A DNA stretch of 64,000 nt from Eudromia elegans. Lineage: Eukaryota > Chordata > Aves > Tinamiformes > Tinamidae. The stretch covers positions 1,828,201 to 1,892,200 of the forward strand of contig PTEX01000145.1 in NCBI GenBank assembly GCA_003342815.1. Direction: 5' to 3'. Position numbers and translations under genes: made by a program. This document shows, in pieces, positions 21,060-33,390 of the stretch. Numbering within the stretch: position 1 is the stretch's first letter; each line of letters opens with the position of its first letter. The notes beneath the pieces are model-generated. The model ran no database searches and had not been told where the DNA came from. It saw only the letters and a program-made list of their open reading frames with translations.

Positions 21060-24000
21060 AATCACAAAGTGTATATACCATTTCAGGCTTAAAGTCATCC
21101 AGTGGAAGATAACTAAATTACTGATCAGCTTTTGGAGAGGACTCGAGAATCAGAAGACTAAATGGTAACTGAACTGGTCTTTGCAGAGAAAGATGAAGTA
21201 TTGCGTAAGACGCACATTCTGCTGAGTAACAACTGTGCAGCTTTTTATTCTAAATGGATGCTATGATTTCATTCTGGTGAATGCTCTTCTTAAAAGTGGT
21301 GAAAACCCACACGGAGTTTCATCAGTGATGAACTTCTGGGCACTGTCTTGTCACAGGCTCCTTCTGTCGCTTGTGTTTATAGTGCATAGAGCATCATCCT
21401 AGCTCTCCCTCATCTCTGTTGGTTCATTTCTCTGTGGAGAGCTTTGCTTGTGGTAGTGCTTACACTATGTGAAAGGTAAGGTCGGGAAGGTGCAGTTTCA
21501 ATATAGACCAACATTTCTGTTTGCGATAGACAATATTTATGCCATACATCACTAAGGTATACTGAGTGGCAAACAGCTGTGCCTAGTCTTTTTTATGTAT
21601 TAATTTCATTCTTCATTAGCCTGCCTTCAATAAACAGACAAACAAAACAGCAAGCTAGCTTCTTCCCAGCTGGATTACCCAGATAGTGTGCTTCCCAAAC
21701 AGCTATATGACTGATGGCACGACCACTGTGGGGAAAGCAGAGTATGGCACAGGTGAAATATTAATTTCAGGACAACCTAGAGAGACTTAAGTAGCTGCAG
21801 GTTTTGAAATGGGATAGTTCAAGTAGGTGAGGAAAATGGCTAGTAAGTTTGTACTGGAGTTTTTTACCCACATTATATGGTAAGGAGAGGATTTGCTGAA
21901 GGGAGGAAGTAGGCAAGTGTCTGTTGGGGTGTATGGAACTGTGGCTTGTTTATTTAACATTTAGATCTGAAAAGCCAGGTTACATGAAAAGTTTTAAAAT
22001 AGAATCAGTGGGAATTAGATGCTAATATTAAGGTACAGTAATATATTAACTAGATTCTATGAGATAATTGGGTTTGAAAGCTAAATGCCAAAGCAAATAA
22101 TTTATCCCAACCAGTTTTTTTGCTAGAACAGTATGCAGTTTGGATAAATTCAGGAGAATACAGTCAGTTTTTGTGTATATAGGTACATGCTTAAATTCAT
22201 GTCAATATGAAACCCTAGGAGGTCACTATAACTGTATCTAGATCAACTGTTAAAATTTTATAGCTAACAACTGAGCAAAGATTTCTAAATTATTTCACTC
22301 TAAGAAGGATGTCATAATTTGTTGATAAGTTGAAGACTGGAGAATGCTGAGGGAGATGAGTCTTGCTGGAAAACTTCATTGAGCTAAGATTTAGAGTGAA
22401 ATTTTCTGTAATATATTTATCCCAACAAAGCAGGTTGTGTTTCTAAAACGTGCAAGTCTTATAATACCCAAATATCAGCTATTACTAAAATTCCTGGCTA
22501 AAACATTATTTTCCTAAACCTATGAAGACCTTCAGATATGTCACTAATTATTTCATTGATGATCAGATATGTCTAAACATGTGACCTTTTTGAGAAGTCT
22601 CAAGGGACACTGCCAAACAGAAGGAATTAAACTTGCTGTAAGAGCAAGGCTGAGAAAGCAGCTGGGTCAAAAAGCCACCAAGGGAAAACATGACATTCCT
22701 GAAGACCCAGGCTAATCACCTTAGGGAGACAAAGTCACACCACCAACAAATAGGTGGTGGTAATATTTTACCTCTTTTACTATGAGGGAAAATAAAAGAG
22801 AAAAGGCCACTAAGAAAAAGTATTAGACTAGTGCATCATCTACCATCTGGTTTAATGACCTCAATTTTAAATTTCCGTTAAAATTCCAGAAGAATGCAAA
22901 ACCAAGGAACTCATAGTGTGTCCTGCTATTTTTGCATTTTCATAAGCTAGTGCATTTATTGCCATATTTGATCTCTAATATTATAGTATAATAGTATAGA
23001 CACTGGCATGCTTGTGTGTATTTTTGTTAATTAAACTGAGAGATGAACACAGATCTAAGCTGGCCTATGTAATTTGTAAGAAGATACCTATTTCATATTA
23101 TCTTTATTCAAAGTTGAACACCATCAGAAAAGTAAACCTGTCAGCGTTAGCAATGAATTGTCAGATTTTGCCTTGTCAATGTATTTTATAAATCCAAAAT
23201 CTAATATTTCCAAAGAAAAGGGAAGTAAAGAAGACATGCATCATTTGAAATCTAAGCAGAAACCTTACAGATTTTGAGATTCTGTCTGAGGTATTAAGAT
23301 GACTTCCAGCATCAAAATGTCTAATATATTCCAATTTATAGATCTGTTTTGGAACTATGGAACTGTTGGAAGTATTTTGATGGAATTCATTAGCAAACTG
23401 AGGGCTATTGCTTTTTTTCTCACAAATTACTGGTTTATTCTATGATAGAATTATTTTGAAGTTTTAATTCCTGTATGTTTTGTTTTTCGCATGGTGATTT
23501 GATTTAGTTGCTCTATTTTTGGATTAGCTCCATATTAATTATAATTTTGCTTCTGTGAGGTTCTCTGGCTTTAATTGCTGCTAAATTATTCTTGAAATAT
23601 GTTTTAATACATTTTTAAACATTTCATAGAGCTTCAGAAGACAAATATAGGTAGCTTATTTTAAATGATTGTGAAGCTCCAGCTCGTCAGTCCTTGATTC
23701 TTGGAGTGATGGCCTTGGAATAGTTTCAAATATAAAAAGAAATAGACCAACATAAGACATTAGTGCACACAGGCGGTGGATCAGCTTCCTTTTCCTTGCT
23801 CTGTTTTGAGGCTATGCTCTGACACGTCCAGGTGGTTTCCACATCTCTCAGATACTGCAACCTGGAGGGAGCAGATACTTCAGCCTGGAGGGCACAGTGT
23901 TCTTCGGGCTCGGGCTGTAGAGGTTGGGCTGTGGATGCAGCTGTAACTATTGGAGGCCAGTGCATGGTCAGGCCAGGCTGTGCTGAGCACAGGAGTGAGC

Positions 24001-24479
24001 TCGAGGAGCCAAACCCAGCAACCCTTCTTGGTACTTAATATTTGCTCTGCTGGGACAGAAAGGAGGAGGATCCTTTCCCTTTCACCTGGGGATGGGGAGG
24101 AAGATCCCATCCCTGAATGCTCATCTCCAGTATCCTTAATTGTTGAACTTCTCCCTCTTTATATATCGCTCTCAAACATCCTGGCAGAATCAGAACCATC
24201 CTACTTTTTAATGATTCATCCTGCTAATGAATCATCAGCAAAAATTACAAAAATCTAATCTGTTGTGTCACCGTCTTGCATGTCCCCCAGTAATTCCAGC
24301 CCCTGTGCATGCTGTCTGTATTAACTCCAAGCCTTTCATCAGGTGCTGGCCATTCCAGATGGTTTGCATCTCTCTAAAAAGCCCATATTGTAACTAATTT
24401 AAAGTCAAAACACAGTAATTTCCATAAAGAACAATTTCTATGAGGTATGGCAATGATTTATAATTGGAAGTGAAGAAAG

Positions 24480-24990
24480 GTTGAACTACTGGACTCAAGG
24501 GATTGTGATCATCATCACAAAGTCCAGGTGGAGGTTAGGCACTGGTAATGCATTGATACTGGATGGTCAGCATTTTCATTAATGACTTGAAAAAAGGGAC
24601 AGGGGGCGCCCTCCACAAGCTTTCAGAAAAGGCAAACTTGGGAGAAGTGTTTGACAGACCACATGGTTGTGCTACCACTCAGAAAGACATAGAGAATCTG
24701 GAAAAATAAGCCAAAGGGAACCTCATGAAGAAAGAGAAATGCAAAGTCGTGGAGCTGGGGAGGAACCACCCCTTTCATGAGTACAGTCTTGGGGACTGAT
24801 TGGCTGGAAAGCAGCTTTGCAGAAAAGGACACAGGAATATGGTGGTTATAAAGTTGATTGTGAGCAACCAGTAAGATCTTCAGCTAAAGGAGACCAGCGT
24901 CATCCTGGGCTTCAGTAGAAGGGCATCACCAGCAATTTGAGAGTAGCAATCTCCTTTCCAGACTATTTCTGGAATACTATCCCCCTTTCT
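24480..24990 (+). mobile_element. CR1 LINE fragment, decayed reverse-transcriptase end
   Basis: Sense-strand remnant of the 3' part of CR1 ORF2. Recognisable pieces include a relic of the NIFINDL motif (TTTTCATTAATGACTTGAAA), AACCTCATGAAG, GTGGAGCTGGGGAGGAA and GGAAAGCAGCTTTGCAGAAA. Frames are broken by indels and stops, so it is non-functional. Edges are approximate. It lies in ARL8 intron 2. Confidence 0.8.
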
Positions 24991-27176
24991 GGGCTGTAGG
25001 AGTGACTGTTTAAGTTTCCTATTTATTAGACAAGGAAGGACCATTACTGAGTGAAGATTCCACTTTATCATAAATGACTGCTCAAGGTTTGTCTCTCATA
25101 CCTCAGGTAGAAAAGAGGAGTCTAGCCTGAGCTGGTTGTCTAAATTACACTCTTTGAAGCAGAGTGGGTGCTTTGTGAGGAAGATTCACAGCACCCTGCT
25201 GTGCAAGGTGAATGTAATTGTTTCCTGCTGTAGGTGCCCACAGCGCTCTTCAGTAACCATAGAAAGATCTTAGATCTAGTTGGATTAGATACCTACTGTG
25301 AGAGATGAATCTCATACTTCAAATTCACTGCCTGACTTCATCCATTTGAGTTGGCTTTGGATACTATGAGTATGTTTACTGTCTATGTACTAGATCTTTT
25401 AGATGTGTGCCAGAAAATGTTGTCTGTATACAACGCAATGTCAGGTGTTGCTGGTGCTATCTTTAAATTGTTAGAACAAACAGTGTTCTGACCCAGTGTT
25501 TTCCTATATTTAGGATTTGCTCACTTGCTTGTTCAGGATTTAAGGTTTTATGGCTGATACTTTCTTTTATACTTCCAATCAGAAAGATACATTTATGAGT
25601 TCAAGTATATATAGTGTCAGATTCAGCTCACAGATTAAGATGCCCGAATATAAATAGCTCTGTGTTGGCATGAGGTTTAAGCTCCCTTAACAGTAGGGAT
25701 CTAGTTAGTACTGTCAGCAGAGCCTTGGGCATAATTCTGTCATCCTAAAGAAGACATCTTCATCTGGTTAACTGAATCAAATGGCTGTCCAGTGGGATCT
25801 TAGATGCTGAACTCACACATTGACTTCTAGATACAGATGCCTCCTTGTGGACATCACCATCACCAAAATAAATCTTACCATAACGTCTGAAAAAAAAGAC
25901 ATTATAAACTGACATCTAGAAAATGCTACTTCTCCCTTCTATGTCTTGCTCATTAAGTGTCAAGCCCCGCTCCACTATATGCTGACTAAAAGAACCACAA
26001 CTTAGGATATTAATAAGCCCTCATGTAACTGAAGACTTTCAGAAGCCTTTGAACTTATTCCCCCAGTTGCAGTTTTGATCAACTGTCATGGTGTGTCTTT
26101 GTGCAAAACAAAAAGATTTACTGCTTAACAAATGGTTATTCTGAACTATAGCAATTAATCTAGTTTATAAATTAAAGGATTGCATTACTTTATGAGAATG
26201 TAGACCTGCAAGCATGGTAAGGATTTTACTAAACAGAAGTAGCATTTGAACGCAATATGAATAAGATTGTTCCTTTGAGATTTAACCTAAAAAAAATCTC
26301 TTTGAGACTTTAATCTCCTCTGACACAGTGACAGTGGGTAGCAAAGAAACTAGAACTTCTTCTGTGTATGATCTGGTCATTCTGTGGGCATTTTCTGGTT
26401 CTTTATATCAGCTGGCCAGCTTGGGGTAATATTACCTATAAAGTATTGTGAAAATGTTGTTCCCAAGTCTATTCAATGTGATAAAAATAACAAGTGTGTT
26501 AGAACTAACATGTTAGTTCTATAATCAGTTTGATAGGGAAGGGAGGAAATGTTTTTTATGTCATGATCCCTGTTTCAGGTGATTAAAACTGAACATATTA
26601 ACTGGGTTCCAGGTGCTATTAAGAATACTATTTTGTGTCTTCCATGCTGTCCTTTTTGAAATAGTCATAAGTGCTGTTAGGGAAACTGACTGGAAATGAC
26701 TTATCTTTCTGTTGTTTCAAAGTGACTCTTGAGAATAATTAGAATAATACTTATTTTGCAATGCACTGTAATATATAGATGCAGTATATCATCAAACAAG
26801 CACAAAACCAGTATTTCTTTATCTCATTTATTTGGTGATTAGTCTAAGCCAAATCTTGTGGATTTTTCTGGCTGCCAGGAATCATAATTCTCCAGAAATC
26901 TAGTCTTAATACTGGACATCCTCTGCTCTCCTTCCCCTTCTTTCCTTTTCTGCTGATCTACCAAGAAAATAAGTTGGTTCCTTATTGCCTAGGCACAGTT
27001 GTGCAGCAGATGGTTACTGATAATTTCAAGGTCCTGGTGAGTTATTGGAATAATTAGTGTTTGTGTGAGCTTTGTCATCTAGTTATAGTATTGTACTATA
27101 TACTCATCTCTTTCGAGTTTTAAAAATAAATGGTTTATTTTGTTAAGACATTTGAAACAGTCCCTCAGATGTCAGA

Positions 27177-27203
27177 TAATAATAATAATAATAATAATAA
27201 TAA
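27177..27203. repeat. (TAA)9 microsatellite
   Basis: Nine uninterrupted TAA units near the 3' end of ARL8 intron 2. Likely length-polymorphic. Confidence 0.97.
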
Positions 27204-27720
27204 TTGATATCCAGTTTGTGCTCAGAAGTTCACTCTGCTGTCTTTAATGGGCATAGCTCTTAGTAATATAAAGAGGATCAAAGGTAATTTACATTTATGT
27301 GGCGTATTAATTTTATGCCAGAAGGAGCAGTAAGATATCAATCAGTAAATGATGTTAATGGCAAATTGGGAAATATTTCATTCTAAAATATGAACCTAAG
27401 ACGCTGAAAGTGATAGAGAAATTGATATATAAATATGATATATGAACTGTAGAATAAAAAAAAAAAAGTCCACATTAGTTGAAAAAAGACTTAATCCAAA
27501 GGATCTGTTAAGTTTATTTGTGTTGTATAAGTCTTTTTTGCCACAGCAGCATTAATGCATTTTAGTTTAGAAAGTATAAATATGAAAACAACTTTTAAGG
27601 GAATTTGGAAGACATAAACTTTTGTTTGTAAAGAACGTATCTCTGTCAGTACTATGTAGCTCAAAGTAACTTAAAACGTTTTAGGGACGACAACTGTTTC
27701 TGCTTTTTTACTTCTTGTAG

Positions 27721-27794
27721 GTTTGGGACATTGGAGGGCAGCCGAGGTTTCGAAGCATGTGGGAGCGTTATTGCAGAGGAGTCAATGCAGTTGT
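27721..27794 (+). CDS. ARL8BL: ARL8 exon 3 (residues 69-93, switch II)
   Basis: 74 bp with acceptor TTCTTGTAG and donor GTAAGT; it ends two bases into codon 93. It encodes VWDIGGQPRFRSMWERYCRG then VNAV. This is the G3/switch II block. Gln75 in GGQPRF is the position whose change to Leu locks ARL8 proteins in the GTP state. Confidence 0.97.
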
Positions 27795-28733
27795 GTAAGT
27801 TCTCTTGTATATCTACATACAAAATGCATTTTAAAATATATACTATTATTATTGATGTAGCTTTATCCCTGTCCGCCTTCATTATTTGCCCTTTTCTTAG
27901 TCATGCAGCTTTTCTCTTACGGTGAATTGTTTAGCTTAACTTGGTCATAACAGAAAAAAAAAGAGAGGGAAACATAAAATGTAGCAGCATTCTTTCCAGA
28001 AACTGAGGAGTCTGTAGAAACAAAAGACTGAATTCAAGAGAAAAATACATGGATGGTAGCAGTGGGATAATCAGTGACTTAAGCAGCTAGTTATTCAGTT
28101 ATAAAGACATGTATCAGTAGGCATAGGAAGAGAGGGGAAAGTTTTTGCACACTTTATTGAATGTGAGATTGACACATTAGAATGACTTGTTTTCACTGTA
28201 TTGGAGTTTGAATGAAGAGTAAAGGAGACATGTTACATTATATGACAGAAATTTTTTTCCTACACTTAAAATAATCTTGTTGTTTCCCATCACCATATAC
28301 AGATATATTTAGTAGCATCCAAGCTTCCATCTAGTTACTGTTAATCTTGATGCTGTTAGATTGTAGTACTGAAAATATTCTGACAATAGGCAAGGTTGTT
28401 CCTAGAAAAGTCCTTAATAATATGCTTAGATCTGACAAAGAGCTAACCACTCAGTATATACACAAAGAGTCAACACCATATGAACAGAACCTCTTACCCA
28501 TCCAGCAAATCCAGGTATATACGTGTTCCAAGCAACTGCATGTTTCAATACATTTTTCCCACCACGCATATTGGATTTTGCATTTTTAGGTATTAATAAA
28601 TGCATGGCTTAGAAATCTCAGAAGTACTTCAGTGCGACTGTTGTAAATGAGAACACATTTGTCACATTTAAGATATAATGCAGCTTTCTATAAGTAATGG
28701 ACAAAACCAAAAATAACTATTTTCTCATTGTAG
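27795..28733 (+). other. Intron 3 of the ARL8 gene
   Basis: 939 bp, GTAAGT to CATTGTAG. AT-rich; no repeat or gene recognised. Confidence 0.95.
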
Positions 28734-28827
28734 TTACATGGTAGATGCAGCAGACATAGAAAAAGTAGAAGCTTCAAAGAATGAGCTACACAGTTTGATA
28801 GACAAGCCACAATTGCATGGAATTCCA
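28734..28827 (+). CDS. ARL8BL: ARL8 exon 4 (residues 93-124)
   Basis: 94 bp; the first base completes Val93 and the last codon is Pro124, followed by donor GTAAGT. It encodes [19 protein letters not shown] then [12 protein letters not shown]. The VDAAD and NEL..L.DKPQL.GIP blocks are typical of ARL8. Differences from ARL8A/B fall in the helix after VDAAD. Confidence 0.97.
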
Positions 28828-30263
28828 GTAAGTATTTTGATTTTTTTTTTTTTATTGTTCCTGCAGGAATATAAATTCTGTACCTTAAAATGTGATGAAT
28901 TGATTCTCTGGATGTCTTTTAAAAATCCTAGTTTAAACCTTGAGATATTGACTTCTCTTTTAACAAAAATGTGACTTTTTGTGACTTTTTTTTTTACAAC
29001 ACTCAGTATCTTATCAGTGTTGCAGTATGTTTGTACATTTTCCAGCTTAAGAGTCAGAATATTTGGAACCAATTCATATTCACGTGTAACATTATTGGAT
29101 AGTACCTACTCTCACATCCTGTTTTACTTCTTTCTGTCCCTTCCTGGCATAATAGATCTCTGATATCTTCAGCAGTACTTAACTAAGCACCTTTCCTTTT
29201 ATACTTTATAATATTACATTCCAATTACCCAGCTTAACAGGTATGGTTATTTCCAGAGTTCAGTAATGTATTTTTTATTTATTGTTATTTCATTGGTAGT
29301 AGCTGGTATTGAATTTTCTTTAATTTATTGTACTTAGACTTTGTCATTATAGATTTTAAGGTACCATTCTTAAGCTGAGAGGGTAGGCAAGAGTTGTAAT
29401 ATGTTCCAGATCTATGGGAAATGTGAAACAGTCTTGACTCAAACACGTATGGAAAACAATAATGCAATTGTAATTAGAAAATCCTTCCATTATTTACTTA
29501 GAGTGTATTCAGCTCCTTCATCTGACCTTTGTTAATATTTCAGGCTTTTAGTGCATTTAGGAAATTTTACTCCCAGCATCTGTTCATCAAGCTTTTCTTA
29601 TTTCTCAAACTTACTTAATGTATAATGACAGCCTTTCTACTCTGGGTGCAGTAAGAAAGAGCAGTGGAATCAGTCAGTGGCTGGTGTTGGTAATTTGTGG
29701 TTTGGGTGCATTCCAGTGACCTGTGTCTACGCTGAGAGGGGGGGTGGGCAAAATAAGAGGGGGACTGTAAAAAAAAGCAGGTGTAAAATGAAGCACTCAC
29801 TATACTTCTGGGGTGCCTGCTTTGGGTGAGCTTTCACTTAGCTGTGCAGATTGAGTGGTGATATAAAGACTCTGATGCATGCTCCCCTTCAGGTTTAGTT
29901 TCATGCAAAAGTAATTCAGTTTATCAATCAGACTCCATTCCATAATGTGGTCCAAAACAGAGTAAGTGGGGGCAGCTGCGAGATGGAATTCCAAAGTGCA
30001 CTTGTGGTCCAAGCTAAAATATTAATGCACAGTTGGTGACTGGATGGATCCAGTTTTCAGAGGGTGGATACCCAGCCTCTGACACAGACTGGGTGGGACG
30101 ATTTCTAGTCTGTTTGCACAATGACTGGTCATTTTGAAAGTGCCAGCTATTGTATTTTAAATATTTGGCTGTACGATCCAAAAGAATGTTAGCAAATGAT
30201 TAAAGACAAAAATAAACTTTTATTGATCTTGGATTTTCAATGAATAGGAATTCTTTCTTTTAG
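28828..30263 (+). other. Intron 4 of the ARL8 gene
   Basis: 1,436 bp, GTAAGT to TCTTTTAG. AT-rich sequence. No gene or known transposon recognised. Confidence 0.95.
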
Positions 30264-30331
30264 GTGTTAGTCCTTGGAAATAAAAGAGACCTACCAGGTG
30301 CACTGGATGAAAAACAGCTAATTGAGAAATT
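30264..30331 (+). CDS. ARL8BL: ARL8 exon 5 (residues 125-147, NKRD motif)
   Basis: 68 bp, acceptor TTCTTTTAG and donor GTAAGT; ends two bases into codon 147. It encodes VLVLGNKRDLPGALDEKQL then IEK. NKRD (130-133) is the G4 motif that selects guanine. Confidence 0.97.
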
Positions 30332-31667
30332 GTAAGTAACTAAATTGTGGAAAAAGCTGAGGCACTCTGAAATTGAACGCATAAGAGAAAGTCATTGGTA
30401 GTCTGTGTCAATAGCGAGCAATAACAGATTCTATTTTCCATTCTCAGATATTCTGCTCTGAGCTCTGCTGGCAGTTGAAATAGCACCCTAGGCTGAAAAC
30501 TGACTGCAGTAAAATTGAACCTCTCTTGATTATTGTTTCAGCTGTATAAGGTTGTTTCAGATATCCTGTTTTCCCATCACTGAAGATGCAACTGCTGTTG
30601 AGAGTAATAGCCTCACTTACAGTTCTCAGAGTACATTGTAGTGGCAGTTTAATGCTCAAGTGGCATTAGAACAGAGTCATTTGGAACTACCGTCTGTGAT
30701 TTTAAGCAATTCAAGTATTTTTGGCATGTATCCAAAGCAAATTCTTATAGGTTACTGAAACTAACTTGAATTGAGGCATTTTCAAAGAGAAATATACATT
30801 TATGCAAAAAATGGCTACTATAGTAATAATTTGGCAGAATACTTTTCTTGTGCCCCAAATGACTTAATTTTAGTCAGTAAGGAATTAAGTGAAGAAGTTT
30901 TGATAATAAAAGGTAGTTCCATGGCTAAGCAACTAAACTGTTACTTTAGAGGACATTTTGTTCCTTTTTTTATTAAAATATCTCCCGTGTGATCTTCAGA
31001 CTCTTCCCTTTCCAGTATGTCTATTCTCCATCTTCACCAGGAATAAAATCTGCTTTGTGCACATTTAGATGACTTATGGGAAGATAAATAAATGAAAAAC
31101 ATAAATATTCAGGAACTTTGAGGGAATTAGGAAATTCACAGAAAGCAACAAAAGTTGATTAAGATGTGGTTTCTTCTTGTTGGTAGAAGAATCCTTTCAG
31201 TAGGAATCTGATACGTTTAAGCTATGTATATGGTATAATATGGTATAATGAACTTTCTGAAGATTAATGCTGTGCTCATCTGAATATTATTGCTTCTTTG
31301 TTAGTTAGTTCACATAAAACTTAGAATTAGGGGATAAAAGATAGATGCTAAGACAAGATAGCATTACCAAGTTACCACTACAAAATGTTATTTTCAACTC
31401 ATGGATTCCTGCTTTTTTTCCTTCTTACTTAGTATCACTGTAATGTAGAAAATTGATTTTTTTTTTAAACTATTCTATAGCCTTTGCATCTTTCTATTTC
31501 AAAAAAAGCTTTTGTTATATATAATAGTGTATTCTTTTTAAACTGAATATCAGAGAATAGAACTGAGCCCACTGAACAAGAAATAGAAAAGATGTAATTT
31601 AATGGAAATTTCTGTGGTCAGCTTTTGTAAAGCTCTAACAGTGCTTAATGAAATTTTCTTTTTGTAG
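30332..31667 (+). other. Intron 5 of the ARL8 gene
   Basis: 1,336 bp, GTAAGT to TTTTTGTAG. AT-rich; no gene or known transposon recognised. Confidence 0.95.
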
Positions 31668-31738
31668 AAACCTTTCAGCTATTCAAGATAGAGAAATCTG
31701 TTGCTATTCTATTTCCTGTAAAGAGAAGGATAACATAG
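31668..31738 (+). CDS. ARL8BL: ARL8 exon 6 (residues 147-171, SCK motif)
   Basis: 71 bp, acceptor TTTTTGTAG and donor GTAAGG. The first A completes Leu147; the last G starts Asp171. It encodes [20 protein letters not shown] then DNI. SCK is the G5 guanine-contact motif. This stretch is nearly invariant across ARL8 proteins. Confidence 0.97.
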
Positions 31739-32992
31739 GTAAGGTGCTGCTTCTTTTTACACCGTCATTAGTATACGCTTTACCCCTCTGATCAGATTAA
31801 AAAAAAAAAAAAGAAAATTCAATATCTAACTCCTATATGTAAGAGAAATTCTCAATTTTATGTTAAAGGTTTTATGCAAGTATTACATTTAATCATTTGT
31901 TTTACAGTTATGTAATTTAGAAGGACTAGAATGTACGCAGACAAGTCATTCATAGAGTGATTTAATTCTGCAAGAAGTTATGTAATTATCTCCATACATA
32001 TTTTCACTTGATAAGTAGGCCTAACATTCATGTCACTGTATGGTGGCATTTCTCAAATCAAAAGACTAGTTACTGGGCTTTTAAGGAAAAGGATGGGCGC
32101 TCTGAATTTTATTTAGAATTTTTGATTGATGTCAGTGCAGTCATGAGAGTCATTTTTCAGTGTAAACTGAAAGTGAACTGGACTCATTAGGAGATACAGG
32201 TGTAAGGCTGCTAGGTTTCTGTGTCCTAAGAGACTATCTGAGAGAGATTCATGTATGGCTATTAATTCTGCTTTAGATGCTTTGGACTGAAATCTGCATG
32301 TCTAAGCTGCTAGGAAATTTCTAGAGTACTCTCTTGAACTTAGGGCACACGTGGCAGATATTTAGATTTGAGAGCTTAAGTTCTTGCTGCACCCAGGCAT
32401 CCTTCCTAAATCTCTGACAGATGTTACTGCCTTGAGGCAAAAATATCCAATCTGCTCATGAATGAGTTTGTAAACTGCTCCAGTTTTTAGCCCAGTGCAC
32501 TAGGTTGTATCAGTGGAGGTAACAATTTTGACTGTTAACTTATAATCTGATGGCTGCATGTTTTTAAGAGTCTGGTGTGCTACTGCATTCTGCCTAAATG
32601 ATGTCTTTATGTGTGGTTGGATATTTGCCCTTCCCTTCATTTATGATCATGTATTCTCACCTTTGTTCTCACACTTTATTTCATTACAGTTTGAATTTTA
32701 AAGGTTTTTTTTATGACCATGTCTATTTTTTTTTAAACTGTTCTTGGTCTCCTTTAGAGAACTTAGTATCAGTTGTCATGTTTTAGGAATACAAAATGCA
32801 CATAATTTAAAATGAAACAGAAAAACAGCAACAAGAAACGAGTGTCTTAAGCAATTAAATTTTTAATTAAATGTGAATGAAAACCTTTCTGCTTTTGTTT
32901 TTATTTCTGTTGACCTGCTGGTGTTTTGTGGTCCTCCTAAACTTTGCAAATCAGCTGTTCAATTTTTCATTTTGTTTTATTTATCTTGGCAG
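31739..32992 (+). other. Intron 6 of the ARL8 gene
   Basis: 1,254 bp, GTAAGG to ATCTTGGCAG. It contains an A run at about 31799-31812. No gene or known transposon recognised. Confidence 0.95.
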
Positions 32993-33042
32993 ACATAACA
33001 TTACAATGGCTTATTCAGCACTCCAAATCAAGACACTGTTGA
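32993..33042 (+). CDS. ARL8BL: ARL8 exon 7 (residues 171-186 and stop)
   Basis: Acceptor CTTGGCAG; encodes the end of Asp171 and then ITLQWLIQHSKSRHC, stop TGA at 33040-33042. ITLQWLIQHSKSR is the conserved ARL8 C-terminal helix. ARL8A and ARL8B end ...SRRS; here the last two residues are His-Cys. The total length of 186 is kept. Confidence 0.96.
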
Positions 33043-33390
33043 AGAAATATTTGCTGAAGATAACTTTTCTTTCCCTCTCACTTTGACTTCTATCAGCTAT
33101 ACACACTACTGAAAAGATAAGGAATGCAACTGCGCACTACCAGGACTCACTTTGATCATATTTGTTAACAGAAATAAAACTTAAGTGAATTATGGTCTGT
33201 CTTTTTTTTTTTTTTTTTAAATCAAGATATTTATTTGCCTAGTTGAATTTCCTGAAAGCCTTAATTGAAGACTAAACAGAAATCACTACTTTTCGGGCTG
33301 TAATGTTTTGAGTTTTTGCATGTGAATTGTGGAATACTTGTTAACTTTTTTCTAATTGGAATAAACTGCACAATGGAAACCAATATGAGT
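33043..33390 (+). other. ARL8BL: ARL8 3' UTR with two polyadenylation signals
   Basis: Short AT-rich 3' UTR. AATAAA occurs at 33173-33178, followed by a GTCTG/T-rich stretch, and again at 33360-33365, followed by GAGTGTTTGATGG. Either could be used. A T run of 17 lies between them at 33202-33218. Confidence 0.7.

Larger units (their letters stand above)
17875..27720 (+). other. Intron 2 of the ARL8 gene
   Basis: 9,846-bp intron, by far the longest visible. It contains an antisense CR1 fragment (18416-18662), a poly-T tract with one N (19199-19251), a perfect 20-bp inverted repeat (21013-21059), a decayed sense CR1 fragment (about 24480-24990) and a (TAA)9 microsatellite (27177-27203). A GC-richer patch at 23750-24120 has no recognised content. 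The rest is AT-rich sequence with no supported gene. Confidence 0.9.
13766..33365 (+). other. ARL8BL: ARL8-family small GTPase gene (exon 1 hidden in gap)
   Basis: Arf-like GTPase of the ARL8 family. ARL8 proteins sit on lysosomes and, when GTP-bound, recruit effectors for kinesin-driven lysosome movement and fusion. Six exons (17794-33042) join in frame and give 145 residues plus a stop. Full ARL8 proteins have 186 residues, so exactly 41 are missing, the size of ARL8 exon 1. That exon carries the N-terminal amphipathic helix and the P-loop. With ARL8 numbering, the visible exons hold switch I with Thr52, switch II WDIGGQPRF with Gln75, the guanine-specificity motif NKRD (130-133) and the SCK motif. 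All splice sites are canonical. It differs from ARL8A/B at scattered positions and ends HC rather than RS. A third paralogue (chicken ARL8BL) fits better than ARL8A or ARL8B because of the SPAM1 neighbourhood; the symbol is tentative. Confidence 0.9.
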
